The translations under genes were made by a program, and so were the position numbers. This document shows positions 1 to 8,821 of a stretch of DNA of 64,000 nucleotides, one piece after another. The notes under the pieces are model-generated. The model was given only the letters and a program-made list of their open reading frames with translations, was not told where the DNA came from and did not search any database. Source of the DNA: Nakamurella deserti (GTDB lineage Bacteria > Actinomycetota > Actinomycetes > Mycobacteriales > Nakamurellaceae); NCBI RefSeq assembly GCF_003260015.1, contig NZ_QCXS01000002.1, forward strand, positions 62,001 through 126,000. The letters are read 5' to 3'. Position 1 is the first letter of the stretch. Every line of letters begins with the position of its first letter.

Positions 1-90
1 CCGCAGCAGCAGTTGGTCCAGCGAGGTCAACCGGCCGGCCGCCTCCTGCGCGAACAGGTCGCGGATCTGGTCGCGGGTCAGGGTCGCCAC
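1..90 (-). CDS. cheA: Chemotaxis histidine kinase CheA, N-terminal fragment (cut by window edge)
   Basis: Thirty codons from a GTG at 90-88 running off the left edge. The peptide begins [19 protein letters not shown] and continues as an amphipathic helix, as expected for the first helix of a CheA HPt (P1) domain; the phospho-accepting His would lie outside the window. GGAG lies 9 nt before the GTG. It overlaps the end of cheW by 13 nt, so the two are probably translationally coupled. Order mcp-cheW-cheA suggests one signalling operon. The call rests on the short N-terminus plus context; another HPt-containing protein is possible. Confidence 0.6.
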   Translation of the reverse strand, partial: MATLTRDQIRDLFAQEAAGRLTSLDQLLLR

Positions 91-542
91 GGAGCGGCTC
101 CGGACGGGGCGGGCTCGCGGGCGTCGCCGCGGAGCCGTTCGGGGGTGAGCAGGGCCGCGGGATCCAGCAGGACCACCACCCGGTCGCCGTCGCGGTGCAC
201 GCCGGCGGTGCCCGGCCGTTCGGACGGTCCGGACGCCGCACCCAGTTCCGATCGCCAGGGCAGCGCGCTGGCGGCGAGACCGGCCAGACCGTCGGCGGTC
301 TCGACGACGGCCGCGAACGGCGCCGCACCGGGCACGGGGTCCGCCCGTCCCACGCCGAGCAGCGCGGCGGTGTCGAACAGCGGCACGATCTGACCTCTCA
401 GGTTGAACAGCCCCACCACGAAGGGCGGAGCCGTGACCAGCGGCGCGACCTCCGGGCCGGCCACCACCTCGCGCACCCAGTCGATCCCGAGCGCGTACAC
501 CTCGGCCCCGACGGGCAGCAACACCGCCTGGATGCCGGTCAC
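78..542 (-). CDS. cheW: CheW-like chemotaxis coupling protein
   Basis: Protein of 154 aa with the CheW SH3-like fold: an N-terminal strand set ([20 protein letters not shown]), the central [14 protein letters not shown] motif characteristic of CheW that contacts receptor and CheA, and a C-terminal [11 protein letters not shown] strand. CheW bridges receptors and the CheA kinase at the cytoplasmic membrane. The ATG overlaps the mcp stop (ATGA) and its own stop lies inside the cheA start region, giving a tightly coupled three-gene unit. It is slightly diverged, with a Pro/Arg-rich C-terminal tail of about 15 residues. Family assignment is secure; the signal sensed is unknown. Confidence 0.9.
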   Translation of the reverse strand: MTGIQAVLLPVGAEVYALGIDWVREVVAGPEVAPLVTAPPFVVGLFNLRGQIVPLFDTAALLGVGRADPVPGAAPFAAVVETADGLAGLAASALPWRSELGAASGPSERPGTAGVHRDGDRVVVLLDPAALLTPERLRGDAREPAPSGAAPWRP

Positions 543-2551
543 CGGCTGTTCGCGCCGACCAACGTGGTGGTGGCCGCCGTGGTCTCGAGGTTGCCCGCGA
601 GTTCGGCGAGGGTGCCGGCGGCGGCGGCGATCTGCTGTGCGGTGGCCGACACCTGACGGCTGGCGTCGGTGAGCTGTTCCATCGTCTCGACGACCTGGGC
701 GTTGGCGGTCCGTTGCTGCTGCGTGGTCAGGCGGACCTGGTTGTTGGCGTCGGAAACCGCGGCCAGCAGGAGCAGGCCCTGCTGCATCTGCTTGGCGCCC
801 TTCTCCATGGCCATCACGGTCGCGTTCGTCTCGCCCTGGACGGCCGAGATGATGGTGGCGATGTCACCGGCGGAGGTCTTGGAGCGCTCCGCCAGCCGCC
901 GGACCTCGTCGGCGACGACCGCGAAGCCACGGCCGTTCTCGCCGGCGCGGGCGGCCTCGATGGCGGCGTTGAGCGCGAGCAGGTTGGTCTGGTCGGCGAT
1001 GTCGTTGATCAGCACCCGGAGTGCGTCGATCTCGCTCACCCGGCCGGCCAGCGCCAGCGTGCGCTCGCTCGACGCGGCGATGTCGGCCTCGGCCCGCTCC
1101 AGGTTGTCCCGGGTCTCGGCGGTCTGCCGGGCGACGTCGTCGACGGTGTCGGCGATGGCGGTCGAGGCGCGTGCCAACTCCTCGGTGGTGGCGGTGACCT
1201 CGGTGACGGCCGCACTCTGCTGGGCGGTCGTGGCGGCCAGTTCGTCCGACGAGGCCGACAGTTCCGCCGCGGCGGAGTTGACCTCGACGCCGGCGGTGTT
1301 GACCTGGTGGATGAGGCTCTGGCAGGTCGCAAGCATCGCGTTGAACGCATCGCCCAGGGTGATCAGCTCGTTGGCTCCACGCGGCTCCACCCGTACGTCC
1401 AGGTCGCCACCGGCGGCGGCGTGCGCGGTTTCGGTGAGGCGGCGGATCGGCAGCGTCGTGCGCCAGGCCAGCAGGACCGACACCGCGACCGCGACCACGG
1501 CGGCGATGGAGACCACCAGCACGGCGTTGTCGCGCTCGATGTCGACGGGCGCCAGCACCTCCGCGGCCGCCTCGTGCACGATCACCACCCAGCCGAGGTC
1601 GTCGAGGAGGGCGTAGCCGCTGATGACGTCCGTTCCGCCGGACTCGACGTACCGGGCGTGACCGGGTTCTCCGGTGGCCGACGCCTGTTGCACGGCGGGG
1701 TTGTCGACCGTCGTGCGCAGTGCGCCGGCCGCGAGGAGCGCGCTGCCGTCGGTGATCTCTCCCATCGCGCTGCTGTACACCAGCTGTCGCTGGGCGTCGA
1801 CGGCCAGGATGACCCCGGTGTCCAGCGGCCGGAGCAGCGTGGCCAGTACCGCCGGATCGAGCTGGGCCACCAGCACCGCCGCCGGGCGGCCGTCGGCACC
1901 GAGCACCGGCTGGGCCATCACCCACACGATGCCGCCGTCCCGCACCGCGGGGGACGTCACGACCGGGCTGCCGGCGGCCGCCTGGTCGAACCACGCCTGG
2001 CCGCGGACGTCGACGACGGTCGCGGGGTCCGACGACGCCAGCACGGCACCGTCGAGGCCGACCGTCTCGATCGTGGTGAACGCGCCGTAGGTCTCGGTCG
2101 TCTCGGCGAGCTCCGCCGACGCCGCGGCACCGGCCGGATCGGCGGCGAGGGTCACCGCGAGGTGGTCCACGTCGAGCCGCCGCTCGTCGAGCCAGTCGCG
2201 CACCCGCTCGACCACCGACTGGGCGGTCTTCTCGTGCTCGTGCTGATTGGCCGCCACCAGACTGGACGACGCGCGGCTGGTCAGCAGCACCGCCAGCACC
2301 ACCATCAGCGGCAGGGACACCAGCACCATGGCCGCGACGAGCCGGGTGGCGAACCGTCCGGTCAGCCCACTCCACCGCGACGGCCCGCCCCGCGGTGCGC
2401 CACCGATCGGCCCGGCGGAACGCACGGGAACGGGGGACCGGTATGCCTCGGACCCTCCGGGTGGGTGGGGCCGCGGCGGCAGGGTCGCGGTCGCCGTGCC
2501 CCGCCCGACGCCGTAGCCCGACATCGTGGTGTGGTCAACGTCGTACGCCAT
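539..2551 (-). CDS. Methyl-accepting chemotaxis protein with periplasmic sensor domain
   Basis: 670 aa from the chosen ATG at 2551, which has GAGGGG 10 nt upstream; the frame is open 55 codons further but that extension looks non-coding. Order: Pro/Arg-rich N-tail, TM1 (about 70-92), extracellular dCache-like sensor (about 95-340), TM2 (about 342-363), HAMP (about 364-415), then the cytoplasmic signalling coiled coil whose hairpin tip ([20 protein letters not shown], about 517-536) is the invariant CheA/CheW contact. Membrane chemoreceptor. The ligand cannot be read from sequence. No C-terminal CheR-tethering pentapeptide is seen. First gene of the mcp-cheW-cheA unit, probably driven from the AT-richer interval near 2600-2660. 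Confidence 0.93.
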   Translation of the reverse strand: MAYDVDHTTMSGYGVGRGTATATLPPRPHPPGGSEAYRSPVPVRSAGPIGGAPRGGPSRWSGLTGRFATRLVAAMVLVSLPLMVVLAVLLTSRASSSLVAANQHEHEKTAQSVVERVRDWLDERRLDVDHLAVTLAADPAGAAASAELAETTETYGAFTTIETVGLDGAVLASSDPATVVDVRGQAWFDQAAAGSPVVTSPAVRDGGIVWVMAQPVLGADGRPAAVLVAQLDPAVLATLLRPLDTGVILAVDAQRQLVYSSAMGEITDGSALLAAGALRTTVDNPAVQQASATGEPGHARYVESGGTDVISGYALLDDLGWVVIVHEAAAEVLAPVDIERDNAVLVVSIAAVVAVAVSVLLAWRTTLPIRRLTETAHAAAGGDLDVRVEPRGANELITLGDAFNAMLATCQSLIHQVNTAGVEVNSAAAELSASSDELAATTAQQSAAVTEVTATTEELARASTAIADTVDDVARQTAETRDNLERAEADIAASSERTLALAGRVSEIDALRVLINDIADQTNLLALNAAIEAARAGENGRGFAVVADEVRRLAERSKTSAGDIATIISAVQGETNATVMAMEKGAKQMQQGLLLLAAVSDANNQVRLTTQQQRTANAQVVETMEQLTDASRQVSATAQQIAAAAGTLAELAGNLETTAATTTLVGANSR

Positions 2552-2623
2552 GGCTGCCGCGCCCCTCTTCGCCGCACGGGCGCTGTGTCCGGTCATCGCG
2601 GCGTGGCACCCGAGGGCCATGTC

Positions 2624-2654
2624 GACAATGAGTTGCAAGTGATGACTCATTGTC
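2624..2654. promoter_or_regulatory. Perfect 10-bp inverted repeat upstream of the chemoreceptor gene
   Basis: GACAATGAGT at 2624-2633 and its exact reverse complement at 2645-2654, separated by 11 nt. The tract is markedly AT-richer than its surroundings and lies 73-103 bp before the chosen mcp start. Two arms one helical-turn multiple apart suit a dimeric repressor or activator. Operator function is inference. Confidence 0.5.
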
Positions 2655-2804
2655 ACATTTGTGGCGGGGAGGACGTCAGAGCCGACAGAGTGTGATCGCC
2701 GGAGCGCGTTCGTCACCCACGGTCATCGCATCCGCGCGCGGCACCCGACCGGGGACGGGACGGCCCCAACGCGCGGACACCGCGACGCTGCGTACCGGCG
2801 CCGC

Positions 2805-3485
2805 CGGGAGCGGGCCGCGGTGTGCCGATCCGCGTGTTCACCGACCCCACCCGGGACGGCGCGGACGGGCGCCGCCCACGCCGTCCGGGAGTCCGGACGA
2901 GCGGTCGTCGGCCCGTCGTCGGCGGTCGTGTCCGGAGCGGGCCGCGGCATGCCGATCCGCGTGCCCACCGACCCAAACCGGGACGGCGCGGGCGGGCGCC
3001 GCCCACGCCGGCCTGGCGTCCGGACGAGTGGTCGCCGGCCCGTTGTCGTCGGCCCGTTGTCGGGATAGGTCGCGTCCGGAGCGGGCCGCGGTATGCCGGT
3101 CCGCGTGTCCACCGATGCCTGGACGGCGCGGGCGGGCGCCGCCCAGGCCGGCCTGGCGTCCGGACGAGTGGTCGCCGGCCCGTTGTCGGCGGCCCGACGT
3201 CGGACGGTCCGGAGCGGGCCACGGTATGCCGGTCCGCGTGTCCACCGACCCAAACCGGGACGGCGCGGGCGGGCGCCGCCCACGCCGGCCTGGCGTCCGG
3301 ACGAGCGGCCGTCGGCCCGATGACGGCGGCCCGACGTCGGACGGTCCCGAGCGCGCCGCGGTATGCCGATCCGCGTGCCCACCGACCCAAACCGGGACGG
3401 CGCGGGCAGGCGCCGCCCACGCCGGCCTCGCGTCCGGACGAGCGGCCGTCGGCCCGGCGACGGCGGACGGGTGCGGAGCGGGTGC
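2805..3485. repeat. Tandem array, five units of about 127-144 bp
   Basis: The anchor TGCCGRTCCGCGTG occurs at 2823, 2950, 3094, 3227 and 3364 (periods 127, 144, 133, 137). Units share a GC-rich body with the phrase ACCCAAACCGGGACGGCGCG and differ by substitutions and short indels. All six frames stay open because of base composition, which creates long spurious ORFs. Unlike the other arrays here it lies between two divergent genes and does not adjoin a gene end. Confidence 0.85.
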
Positions 3486-3804
3486 ATCGGGTGTCGGCGG
3501 TCGGCGGTCGGCGGGGAAGCGGAGACCCGCGGCGCTGGACGGGCCGGGCCGGCCGGGCAGGCCGGGTCCGGCCGCGGCCGGAAAGGTAGAACTGCAGCAT
3601 GAACAGGACGGGGTCGATGCCGTCGACCGTGGGCTGCCCGCCGCCCGGTCTGGGTCTGGTGAACCCGGCGTCCGTGGTCGGCGGTGTGGTGTGGCCGGTC
3701 GGCGTACGGCCGGCGCCGGGCGGGGGGCCCGGGCGCGGCGGCGGCCCGGCGGGCGCCTCCTGCCCGCGGACGCCGAAGGCTCCCGGCGTCGGCGGCCGAC
3801 CCGC
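3486..3804. other. Gap between repeat array and DUF429 gene, no gene recognised
   Basis: Very GC-rich DNA following the array. Frames are open but show no family motif and no start with a Shine-Dalgarno. It must contain the promoter of the rightward gene, but no convincing -10 or -35 was identified. Confidence 0.5.
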
Positions 3805-4959
3805 GTGCCGGTGACGCGGACGACCAGGTTCCTGGGGGTCGACCTGGCCTGGGGGCAGCGCCACCGTAGTGGGGTGGCCGAGGTCACCCCGGACGGAGCG
3901 CTGGTCGAGTTCGGTGAGCGCACCACCGACGACGAGCTGATCGACTGGCTGGGGCCGAGATGCGAGGGACCGGTCGTCGTCGCCTTCGACGCGCCCCTGG
4001 TGGTGGTCAACCCGACCGGGAGCCGGCCCGCCGAGCAGACGGTGGGACACCTCTTTCGCCGTCAGCACGCCGGTTGCCACCCGACCAACCTCGGCCGACC
4101 GGGGTTCGCCGACGGTGGTCGGGCCGCCCGGCTCGCGCGCCGCCTGGGACTGGACACCGACCCGAGGGCCGGCGGCGACCGGACGGCGCTGGAGGTGTAC
4201 CCGCACGCGGCCCTCGTCGCCCTGCTCGAGCTGGATCTGATCCTGCGGTACAAGGACCGGCCGGGACGTGACCTGACCTTCCGGCGGTCGGAGATGCTGC
4301 GCCTGATGGACGGTCTCGAGTCACTGGCGGCAGCAGCCGTGCCGCTGCGGGTGGCGGCCGATCCCCGCTGGCAGGAGGTCCGGGCCGCGGTGACGGCCGC
4401 CCCGACCAAGGCGGCGCTGTCCCGGGTGGAGGACAGCATCGACGCGGTGGTGTGCGCCTACGTGGGTCTGCACGCCCGGCGTCGGCCGGAGCGCACGGCG
4501 TTGTGCGGAACCCTGACGGACGGCTACATCGTCTCGCCGGTCACCGCCGAGATGGCGGCCCGGCTCCCCGCCGTGCGCGCCGCCGGCCACCCGGCGGTGC
4601 TCTGGGGCAGGGGGGAGACTGAGGTGATGACCGATCCCCTGACGCCGGCCGCGGTCGACGAAGCACTCACCGACCTGACGGAGTGGCGCGGCGCCGACGG
4701 CATGCTGCTGGCCGCCTACGCCGCGGACACGGCGGCGGACGCCCTGGCCCTGGTCGCCGCGATCGGTCAGGTCGCCGAGGAGCTGAACCACCACCCCGAC
4801 GTCGACTGGCGCTACGACCGCGTCTTCGTCGCCACCACGAGCCACGACGTGGGAAGGCAGCTCACCGCGCGTGATCTCGCGCTCGCCGAGCGCATCACCG
4901 CGCTTGCCCGGGCCGCCGCGGTGACCGCGGTGCCGGACGAGGCGCGACCCGGAGCGTGA
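3805..4959 (+). CDS. DUF429 protein continuous with a pterin-4a-carbinolamine dehydratase domain
   Basis: 384 aa from GTG 3805 (GTG 3811 is equally possible; the frame is open far upstream through repeats). Residues 8-245 are a DUF429 domain, an RNase H-like fold: LGVDLAWG, VVAFDAPLVV, LEVYPHAALV, and RVEDSIDAVVCAY. Residues about 278-370 are a pterin carbinolamine dehydratase: EELNHHPDVDW, then TTSHD and LTARDLALAERI, retaining the paired His, Trp and second His typical of the active site. The domains are normally separate proteins. An ATG at 4627 (residue 275) preceded by GGGGGAG and GAGG could start a free-standing 110-aa dehydratase. The last codons (VPDEARPGA) are repeated in the downstream array. 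DUF429 function is not established. Confidence 0.8.
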   Translation: MPVTRTTRFLGVDLAWGQRHRSGVAEVTPDGALVEFGERTTDDELIDWLGPRCEGPVVVAFDAPLVVVNPTGSRPAEQTVGHLFRRQHAGCHPTNLGRPGFADGGRAARLARRLGLDTDPRAGGDRTALEVYPHAALVALLELDLILRYKDRPGRDLTFRRSEMLRLMDGLESLAAAAVPLRVAADPRWQEVRAAVTAAPTKAALSRVEDSIDAVVCAYVGLHARRRPERTALCGTLTDGYIVSPVTAEMAARLPAVRAAGHPAVLWGRGETEVMTDPLTPAAVDEALTDLTEWRGADGMLLAAYAADTAADALALVAAIGQVAEELNHHPDVDWRYDRVFVATTSHDVGRQLTARDLALAERITALARAAAVTAVPDEARPGA

Positions 4960-5720
4960 GGGCCACGCCGTCCCGCCGGGGCCCGGCCGGCGGAGGGTGC
5001 CGCGGCTGGGGCTCGGAATGCCGGACAGGGCGCGAGCCGGGGGTGAGGCTCACGCCGTCCCGCCGAGGCCGGCGGTCAGAGGGCGCAGCGGTCGGGGCTC
5101 GGAGATGTCGGACAGGGCGCGAGCCGGGGGCGAGGCTCACGCCGTCCCGCCGAGGCCGGTGGCGGTGGCGCAGCGGTCAGGGATCGGAAATGCCGGACAG
5201 GGCGCGAGCCGGGGGCGAGGCCCACGCCGTCCCGCCGGGGCCCGGCGGGCGGTGGCGCCGCGGCTGGGGCTCGGAGATGCCGGACAGGGCGCGCCTCGGA
5301 GGGTCAGGCTCACGCCGTTGCGGTTCGGGCCCGGCGGGCGGATGCGCAGCGGGGGGGCTCCGAGGTGTGGACGAGCTCAGGCCGCGCCGTTCACTCTCGA
5401 CGGGCGAAGGATGCAACTGTTGGGGCCGTGCGGTGCCCTGGGAGGCGCAACCCGGAGCGTGAGGCTCACGCCGTCGGGGTGATGCCCGACGGCCGGACGG
5501 GCAGCGGCCGGGGCTCCGAGAGTCGACGTGCCCACGCCGTCCCGGTGACTCGCGACGGGCGGAGGGCGCAGCGGCCGGGGCCGTGCGGTGCCGGACGAGG
5601 CGCGAGCGGGGCGGAGGGCTCAGACCGCCCCGGCGACGCCCGACGGATCGAGGCGCAGCGGCCCGGGCTCGGAGATGCCGGGCGTGCAGGGCTCGTCGCC
5701 TGGGGGCGGCGCCGTGATGG
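4930..5720. repeat. Tandem array made from the 3' end of the DUF429-dehydratase gene
   Basis: CACGCCGTCCCGCC-type anchors occur at 4964, 5051, 5138, 5223, 5311, 5467 and 5533 (periods 87, 87, 85, 88, then degenerate). Each unit carries a version of the gene's last codons (TGCCGGACRRGGCGCGA) followed by the stop position. The TGA of the gene sits 7 nt before the first anchor; TGA is kept at that place in units 2 and 6 and is CGA in units 3 and 4. A short hairpin of GTGAG-G-CTCAC or GGCG-CGCC type follows the stop. Beyond 5590 units become irregular. No gene is recognised in this stretch. Confidence 0.85.
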
Positions 5721-5744
5721 GGCCGCAGCCGCGGCCCCGCCGGC

Positions 5745-5972
5745 TCACGGTTCGCCTTCCCAGGCGACCCACTGCGGATGGAACTCGCACCGCGGCCACA
5801 CCATGACGGTCGCGCAGGTCACGCACTGCCAGGTGCGGTGCGGCATACCCGCGCACAGGCAGGGCTGGGTGCCGACCAGCACCTTCTGCGGACCGAGGGC
5901 ATGACCGGCGGGACACCGCGCAGGCGCCAGCTCGACCACGGCCATGCCCTCTTGGCGGTAGAAGTTCCCCAT
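5745..5972 (-). CDS. Small Cys-rich (zinc-ribbon-like) hypothetical protein
   Basis: 75 aa from ATG 5972, chosen because a TACCGT -10 element ends exactly 6 nt before it, the spacing seen at other apparent leaderless genes here; ATG 5945 would give 66 aa. The sequence has CPAGHAL, PCLCAG, WQCVTC and WPRCEFHP, so several Cys/His pairs that could hold one zinc ion. There is no signal peptide or membrane segment. I recognise no named family; small proteins of this look are common and uncharacterised in actinobacteria. The gene is convergent with the DUF429 gene across the repeat array. Confidence 0.65.
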   Translation of the reverse strand: MGNFYRQEGMAVVELAPARCPAGHALGPQKVLVGTQPCLCAGMPHRTWQCVTCATVMVWPRCEFHPQWVAWEGEP

Positions 5973-5978
5973 GGCATC

Positions 5979-5984
5979 ACGGTA
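5979..5984 (-). promoter_or_regulatory. Leaderless -10 element TACCGT of the Cys-rich gene
   Basis: TACCGT on the minus strand followed by 6 nt and the ATG at 5972. Transcription would begin at or next to the start codon. No -35 match is obvious. Confidence 0.5.
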
Positions 5985-6107
5985 GGACGCGGCACCGACA
6001 GTGACCCGAGGGTCGATCGCCGGTCGCCGCCGCCACCGTCCCGGTGCCCGGACATCACCGGCCGTCCGTCGGCCCGGTGCCGTGCGGGTACTCGGCGCCG
6101 CGGGCCG

Positions 6108-6233
6108 GAACACCACCGCGACGCGCTGGAGCACCACCGCGACGGGCCGGAGCACCGCCGCGGGCCGCCGGAGCACCGCCGCGGGCCGCCGGAGTACCGC
6201 CGCGGGCTGGCGGAGCACCGCCGCGGGCCGCCG
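6108..6233. repeat. Six tandem 21-bp repeats
   Basis: Exact 21-bp periodicity with units starting at 6108, 6129, 6150, 6171, 6192 and 6213 (consensus GAGCACCGCCGCGGGCCGCCG). It lies about 75 bp beyond the stop of the reductase gene at 6307 and upstream of the Cys-rich gene. Because 21 is a multiple of 3 the array reads as a heptapeptide repeat in any frame, but nothing supports translation. The rest of 5985-6306 holds no recognisable gene. Confidence 0.85.
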
Positions 6234-6306
6234 GCGCGGGACCGAGGCACGAGACCGGGGCGCGGCGACGGTCGACGCCGACACGATGGTCGACCGTCGC
6301 GACCGC

Positions 6307-7398
6307 TCAGCGGCCGGCGGGCACCCGGTCCGGCCACGAGCCGCGCCGGTACTGCGGCGGGTAGGCGATCTCGTGATGGTCCAGCCCCAGCTCGTGGGCG
6401 GCCCGGAACGGCCACGACGGATCGCGCAGCGCGGCCCGGGCGAGCAGCACCACGTCGGCCTCGCCGTCGGCCAGGATCTGCTCGGCCTGCTGTGGCTCGG
6501 TGATGAGGCCGACCGCGCCCACCGGGATGTCCACGCGATGGCGGACCTCCGCGGCCAGCGGCACCTGGTAGCCGGGTCCCACCGGGATGGAGGCCGGCTC
6601 GTTGCCGCCCGACGACATGTCGATGAGGTCGACGCCGGCGGCCGCCAGCCACCCCGACAGCTCGGTGGTCTGCTCGACGTCCCAGCCGCCGTCCACCCAG
6701 TCGGTGCCGGACAGCCTGACCAGGAGGGGCTTGTCGCCCCAGACGTCGCGCACCGCGTGCACGATCTGCAGCAGCAGGCGACTGCGGCCGGCGAGATCGC
6801 CGCCCCAGGCGTCGGTCCGCAGGTTCGACCGGGGAGACAGGAACTGGTGCAACAGGTATCCGTGTGCGGCGTGGAGCTCCACCACGTCGAACCCCGCCCG
6901 GTCGGCCCGAACCGCCGCGTCGGCGAAAGCGGCGACGATGTCGGTGATCTCGCGCTCGCTCAGCTCTGCGGGTGCGCGGTAGCCGGCGAACGCGACGTCG
7001 GACGGGCCGACCGTGGGCCAACCGCCGTCCTCGACGGGAACGCTGCCCTGGGTCGGCGACCAGGGGCGGTAGGTGGACGCCTTGCGTCCGGCGTGGGCGA
7101 GCTGCACCCCGATCCTGGCACCCTGCCCGTGCACGAACTCCACCACCCGTGCCCAGGCCGTGGTCTGGTCGTCGTTCCACAGGCCGGCGTCCTGCGGACT
7201 GATCCGGCCCTCCGGCAGCACGGCTGCCGCCTCGGTCAGCAGCAGCCCGAAACCGCCGGTCGCGCGGGCCCCCAGGTGCACCAGGTGCCAGTCGTTCACC
7301 ACCCCGTCGACGGCGCTGTACTGGCACATCGGCGCCAGCCACACCCGGTTGGCGAAGGTGGTGCCGCGCAGGGTCAGGGGAGAGAAGAGCAGGCTCAT
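6307..7398 (-). CDS. namA: Old yellow enzyme family NADPH dehydrogenase / ene-reductase (YqjM/NamA-like)
   Basis: 363 aa from ATG 7398, the usual length of the YqjM branch. FMN-dependent TIM barrel that reduces activated C=C bonds with NADPH in the cytosol. Visible motifs: APMCQYSA with the regulatory Cys of this branch near residue 27, QLAHAGRKAS, the active-site pair in ELHAAHGYLLHQFLSP, the substrate and flavin loop SNLRTDAWGG, and the phosphate-binding end (GEADVVLLARAALRDP). The frame is open 61 codons upstream but that part is Arg/Cys-rich and unlikely to be coding. Physiological substrate unknown. It stands alone; no operon partner in the same direction within 300 bp. Confidence 0.9.
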   Translation of the reverse strand: MSLLFSPLTLRGTTFANRVWLAPMCQYSAVDGVVNDWHLVHLGARATGGFGLLLTEAAAVLPEGRISPQDAGLWNDDQTTAWARVVEFVHGQGARIGVQLAHAGRKASTYRPWSPTQGSVPVEDGGWPTVGPSDVAFAGYRAPAELSEREITDIVAAFADAAVRADRAGFDVVELHAAHGYLLHQFLSPRSNLRTDAWGGDLAGRSRLLLQIVHAVRDVWGDKPLLVRLSGTDWVDGGWDVEQTTELSGWLAAAGVDLIDMSSGGNEPASIPVGPGYQVPLAAEVRHRVDIPVGAVGLITEPQQAEQILADGEADVVLLARAALRDPSWPFRAAHELGLDHHEIAYPPQYRRGSWPDRVPAGR

Positions 7399-7766
7399 GT
7401 CGGGTGCAGCGCAGTCCCGTCGGCCGAACTTCCCCGCGGGGCCGTGACGACGACCACAGCGATCAGCCGGACACCGTCGACAGCGACGTCGAGGGCAGGC
7501 CGTGCGCGGCGGCCACCGGTGCAGTGACGAGCAGGCCATTCCGCACCCGCACCGGTGGCGACGATCCGCGTCAACGGGCAAGGACGGTCGGTGCCCGCCC
7601 GAGGCGCTGCGTCACGGGGTCGGTGCGGCGGGCATCGACCGTTCCTGGAGGGGGACGCAGAAGGACCGGTGGACGCCCGACGAGGTGCGGCTTCGCCGTC
7701 TCGCCGGGAGGGCGTCCGCCGGTCCTCCGACGTGGTCGGGACCGTCCCTCGACGGCCCCGGGAGGA
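7399..7766. other. Intergenic gap between reductase gene and galU
   Basis: No coding signal is convincing on either strand. The right half holds a long imperfect hairpin listed separately. The left part must hold the reductase promoter, but no clear elements are seen. Confidence 0.5.
7663..7725 (-). terminator. Hairpin downstream of galU
   Basis: Arms of 16 nt at 7663-7678 and 7710-7725 pair with a single G-U mismatch, enclosing 31 nt that can fold further. It lies about 40-100 nt after the galU stop in the direction of transcription. No U-tract follows, as is common in high-GC actinobacteria, so terminator function is inferred. Confidence 0.45.
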
Positions 7767-8684
7767 CTACAGAGAGACCACGAACTCCTTCAACCAGGCG
7801 TTGAACGCCCCGCCCAGGTCGTCCCGCTCACTCGCCAGCTTCACGAGCGTCTTCAGGTAGTCGAGCTTGTCGCCCGTGTCGTACCGGCGGCCGCGGAAGA
7901 CCACGCCGACGACGCCGCCGCCCGCGCCCTTGTCCATGTCTATCAGCGCCGCGAGCGCGTCGGTCAGCTGGATCTCGCCGCCGCGGCCGGGCTGGGTCTC
8001 GTGCAGCACACCGAACACCTGGGGGGTGAGGACGTAGCGGCCGATGATGGCGAGGTTGCTGGGGGCGACCTCCGGGTCGGGCTTCTCGACCAGTTCGGTG
8101 ACCTGGAAGACGTCCAGGCCGTCCTCGAGGCCGGACCGCACCGACGCGGGGAGCTCGCTCACACCCGCGCAGCCGTACATGTTCGTCTGCTCGCGGGGGA
8201 CCTCCATGAGCGCGATGACGCTCTGTCCGGTGGCCTCGTGCACGGCGATCATCTGCTGCAACAGGTGGTCGCGCTCGTCGATGAGGTCGTCACCGAGCAT
8301 CACCGCGAAGGGGTTGTCCCCGACGTGCTGCTCGGCGCAGAGCACGGCGTGCCCCAGGCCCTTCGCGTCGCCCTGCCGGACGTAGTGCACGTCGGCGAGG
8401 TCGTTGGACGCGGTGACGAGTCCGAGCTTGGTGGTGTCGCCCTTGGCCTCCAGGGTCGTCTCGAGCTCGAAGTTGCGGTCGAAGTGGTCCTCGAGCGGCC
8501 GCTTGTTGCGGCCGGTGATCATCAGGACGTCATCCAGCCCGGAGGCGACGGCTTCCTCGACGACCAACTGGATCGCCGGCTTGTCGACGACCGGCAGCAT
8601 CTCCTTCGGCACCGCCTTGGTCGCCGGCAGGAACCGGGTTCCGAGTCCCGCTGCGGGGATGACTGCCTTGGTCACTTTCGGCAC
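7767..8684 (-). CDS. galU: UTP--glucose-1-phosphate uridylyltransferase
   Basis: 305 aa. Makes UDP-glucose from UTP and glucose 1-phosphate for polysaccharide and glycolipid synthesis. The N-terminal nucleotide-binding signature is AVIPAAGLGTRFLPATK, with KEMLPVVDKP and VVEEAV following; later VMLGDDLI, ELVEKP and GRRYDTGDKLDY match GalU. I chose GTG 8684 because GAGAGG lies 9 nt upstream; an upstream ATG at 8753 would add 23 Arg-rich residues with no conservation expected. It is next to a pabB-like gene in the same direction, 137 bp apart. Confidence 0.94.
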   Translation of the reverse strand: MPKVTKAVIPAAGLGTRFLPATKAVPKEMLPVVDKPAIQLVVEEAVASGLDDVLMITGRNKRPLEDHFDRNFELETTLEAKGDTTKLGLVTASNDLADVHYVRQGDAKGLGHAVLCAEQHVGDNPFAVMLGDDLIDERDHLLQQMIAVHEATGQSVIALMEVPREQTNMYGCAGVSELPASVRSGLEDGLDVFQVTELVEKPDPEVAPSNLAIIGRYVLTPQVFGVLHETQPGRGGEIQLTDALAALIDMDKGAGGGVVGVVFRGRRYDTGDKLDYLKTLVKLASERDDLGGAFNAWLKEFVVSL

Positions 8685-8821
8685 GCTGGCCAACCTCTCG
8701 TGGTCCGCACGCCACGGACGGACCCGGGCGTGGTGTGAACGCCGACCGCCCACGGGGTGGGGCCGGTCGGGTCGCTACGGTCGGGCTCATCCTTTCACCG
8801 GCGCCGGGCGCCGCATCTTGA

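Noticed and set aside
713-2695. 660-codon plus-strand frame opposite the chemoreceptor gene
   Set aside because: Composition is Gly/Arg/His-rich without motifs; the minus strand encodes a clear chemoreceptor.
2713-4206. Repetitive minus-strand frame that could be read as a repeat protein
   Set aside because: All frames of the GC-rich array are open; the repeat length varies (127-144 bp) and is not a multiple of 3, so no consistent protein repeat exists.
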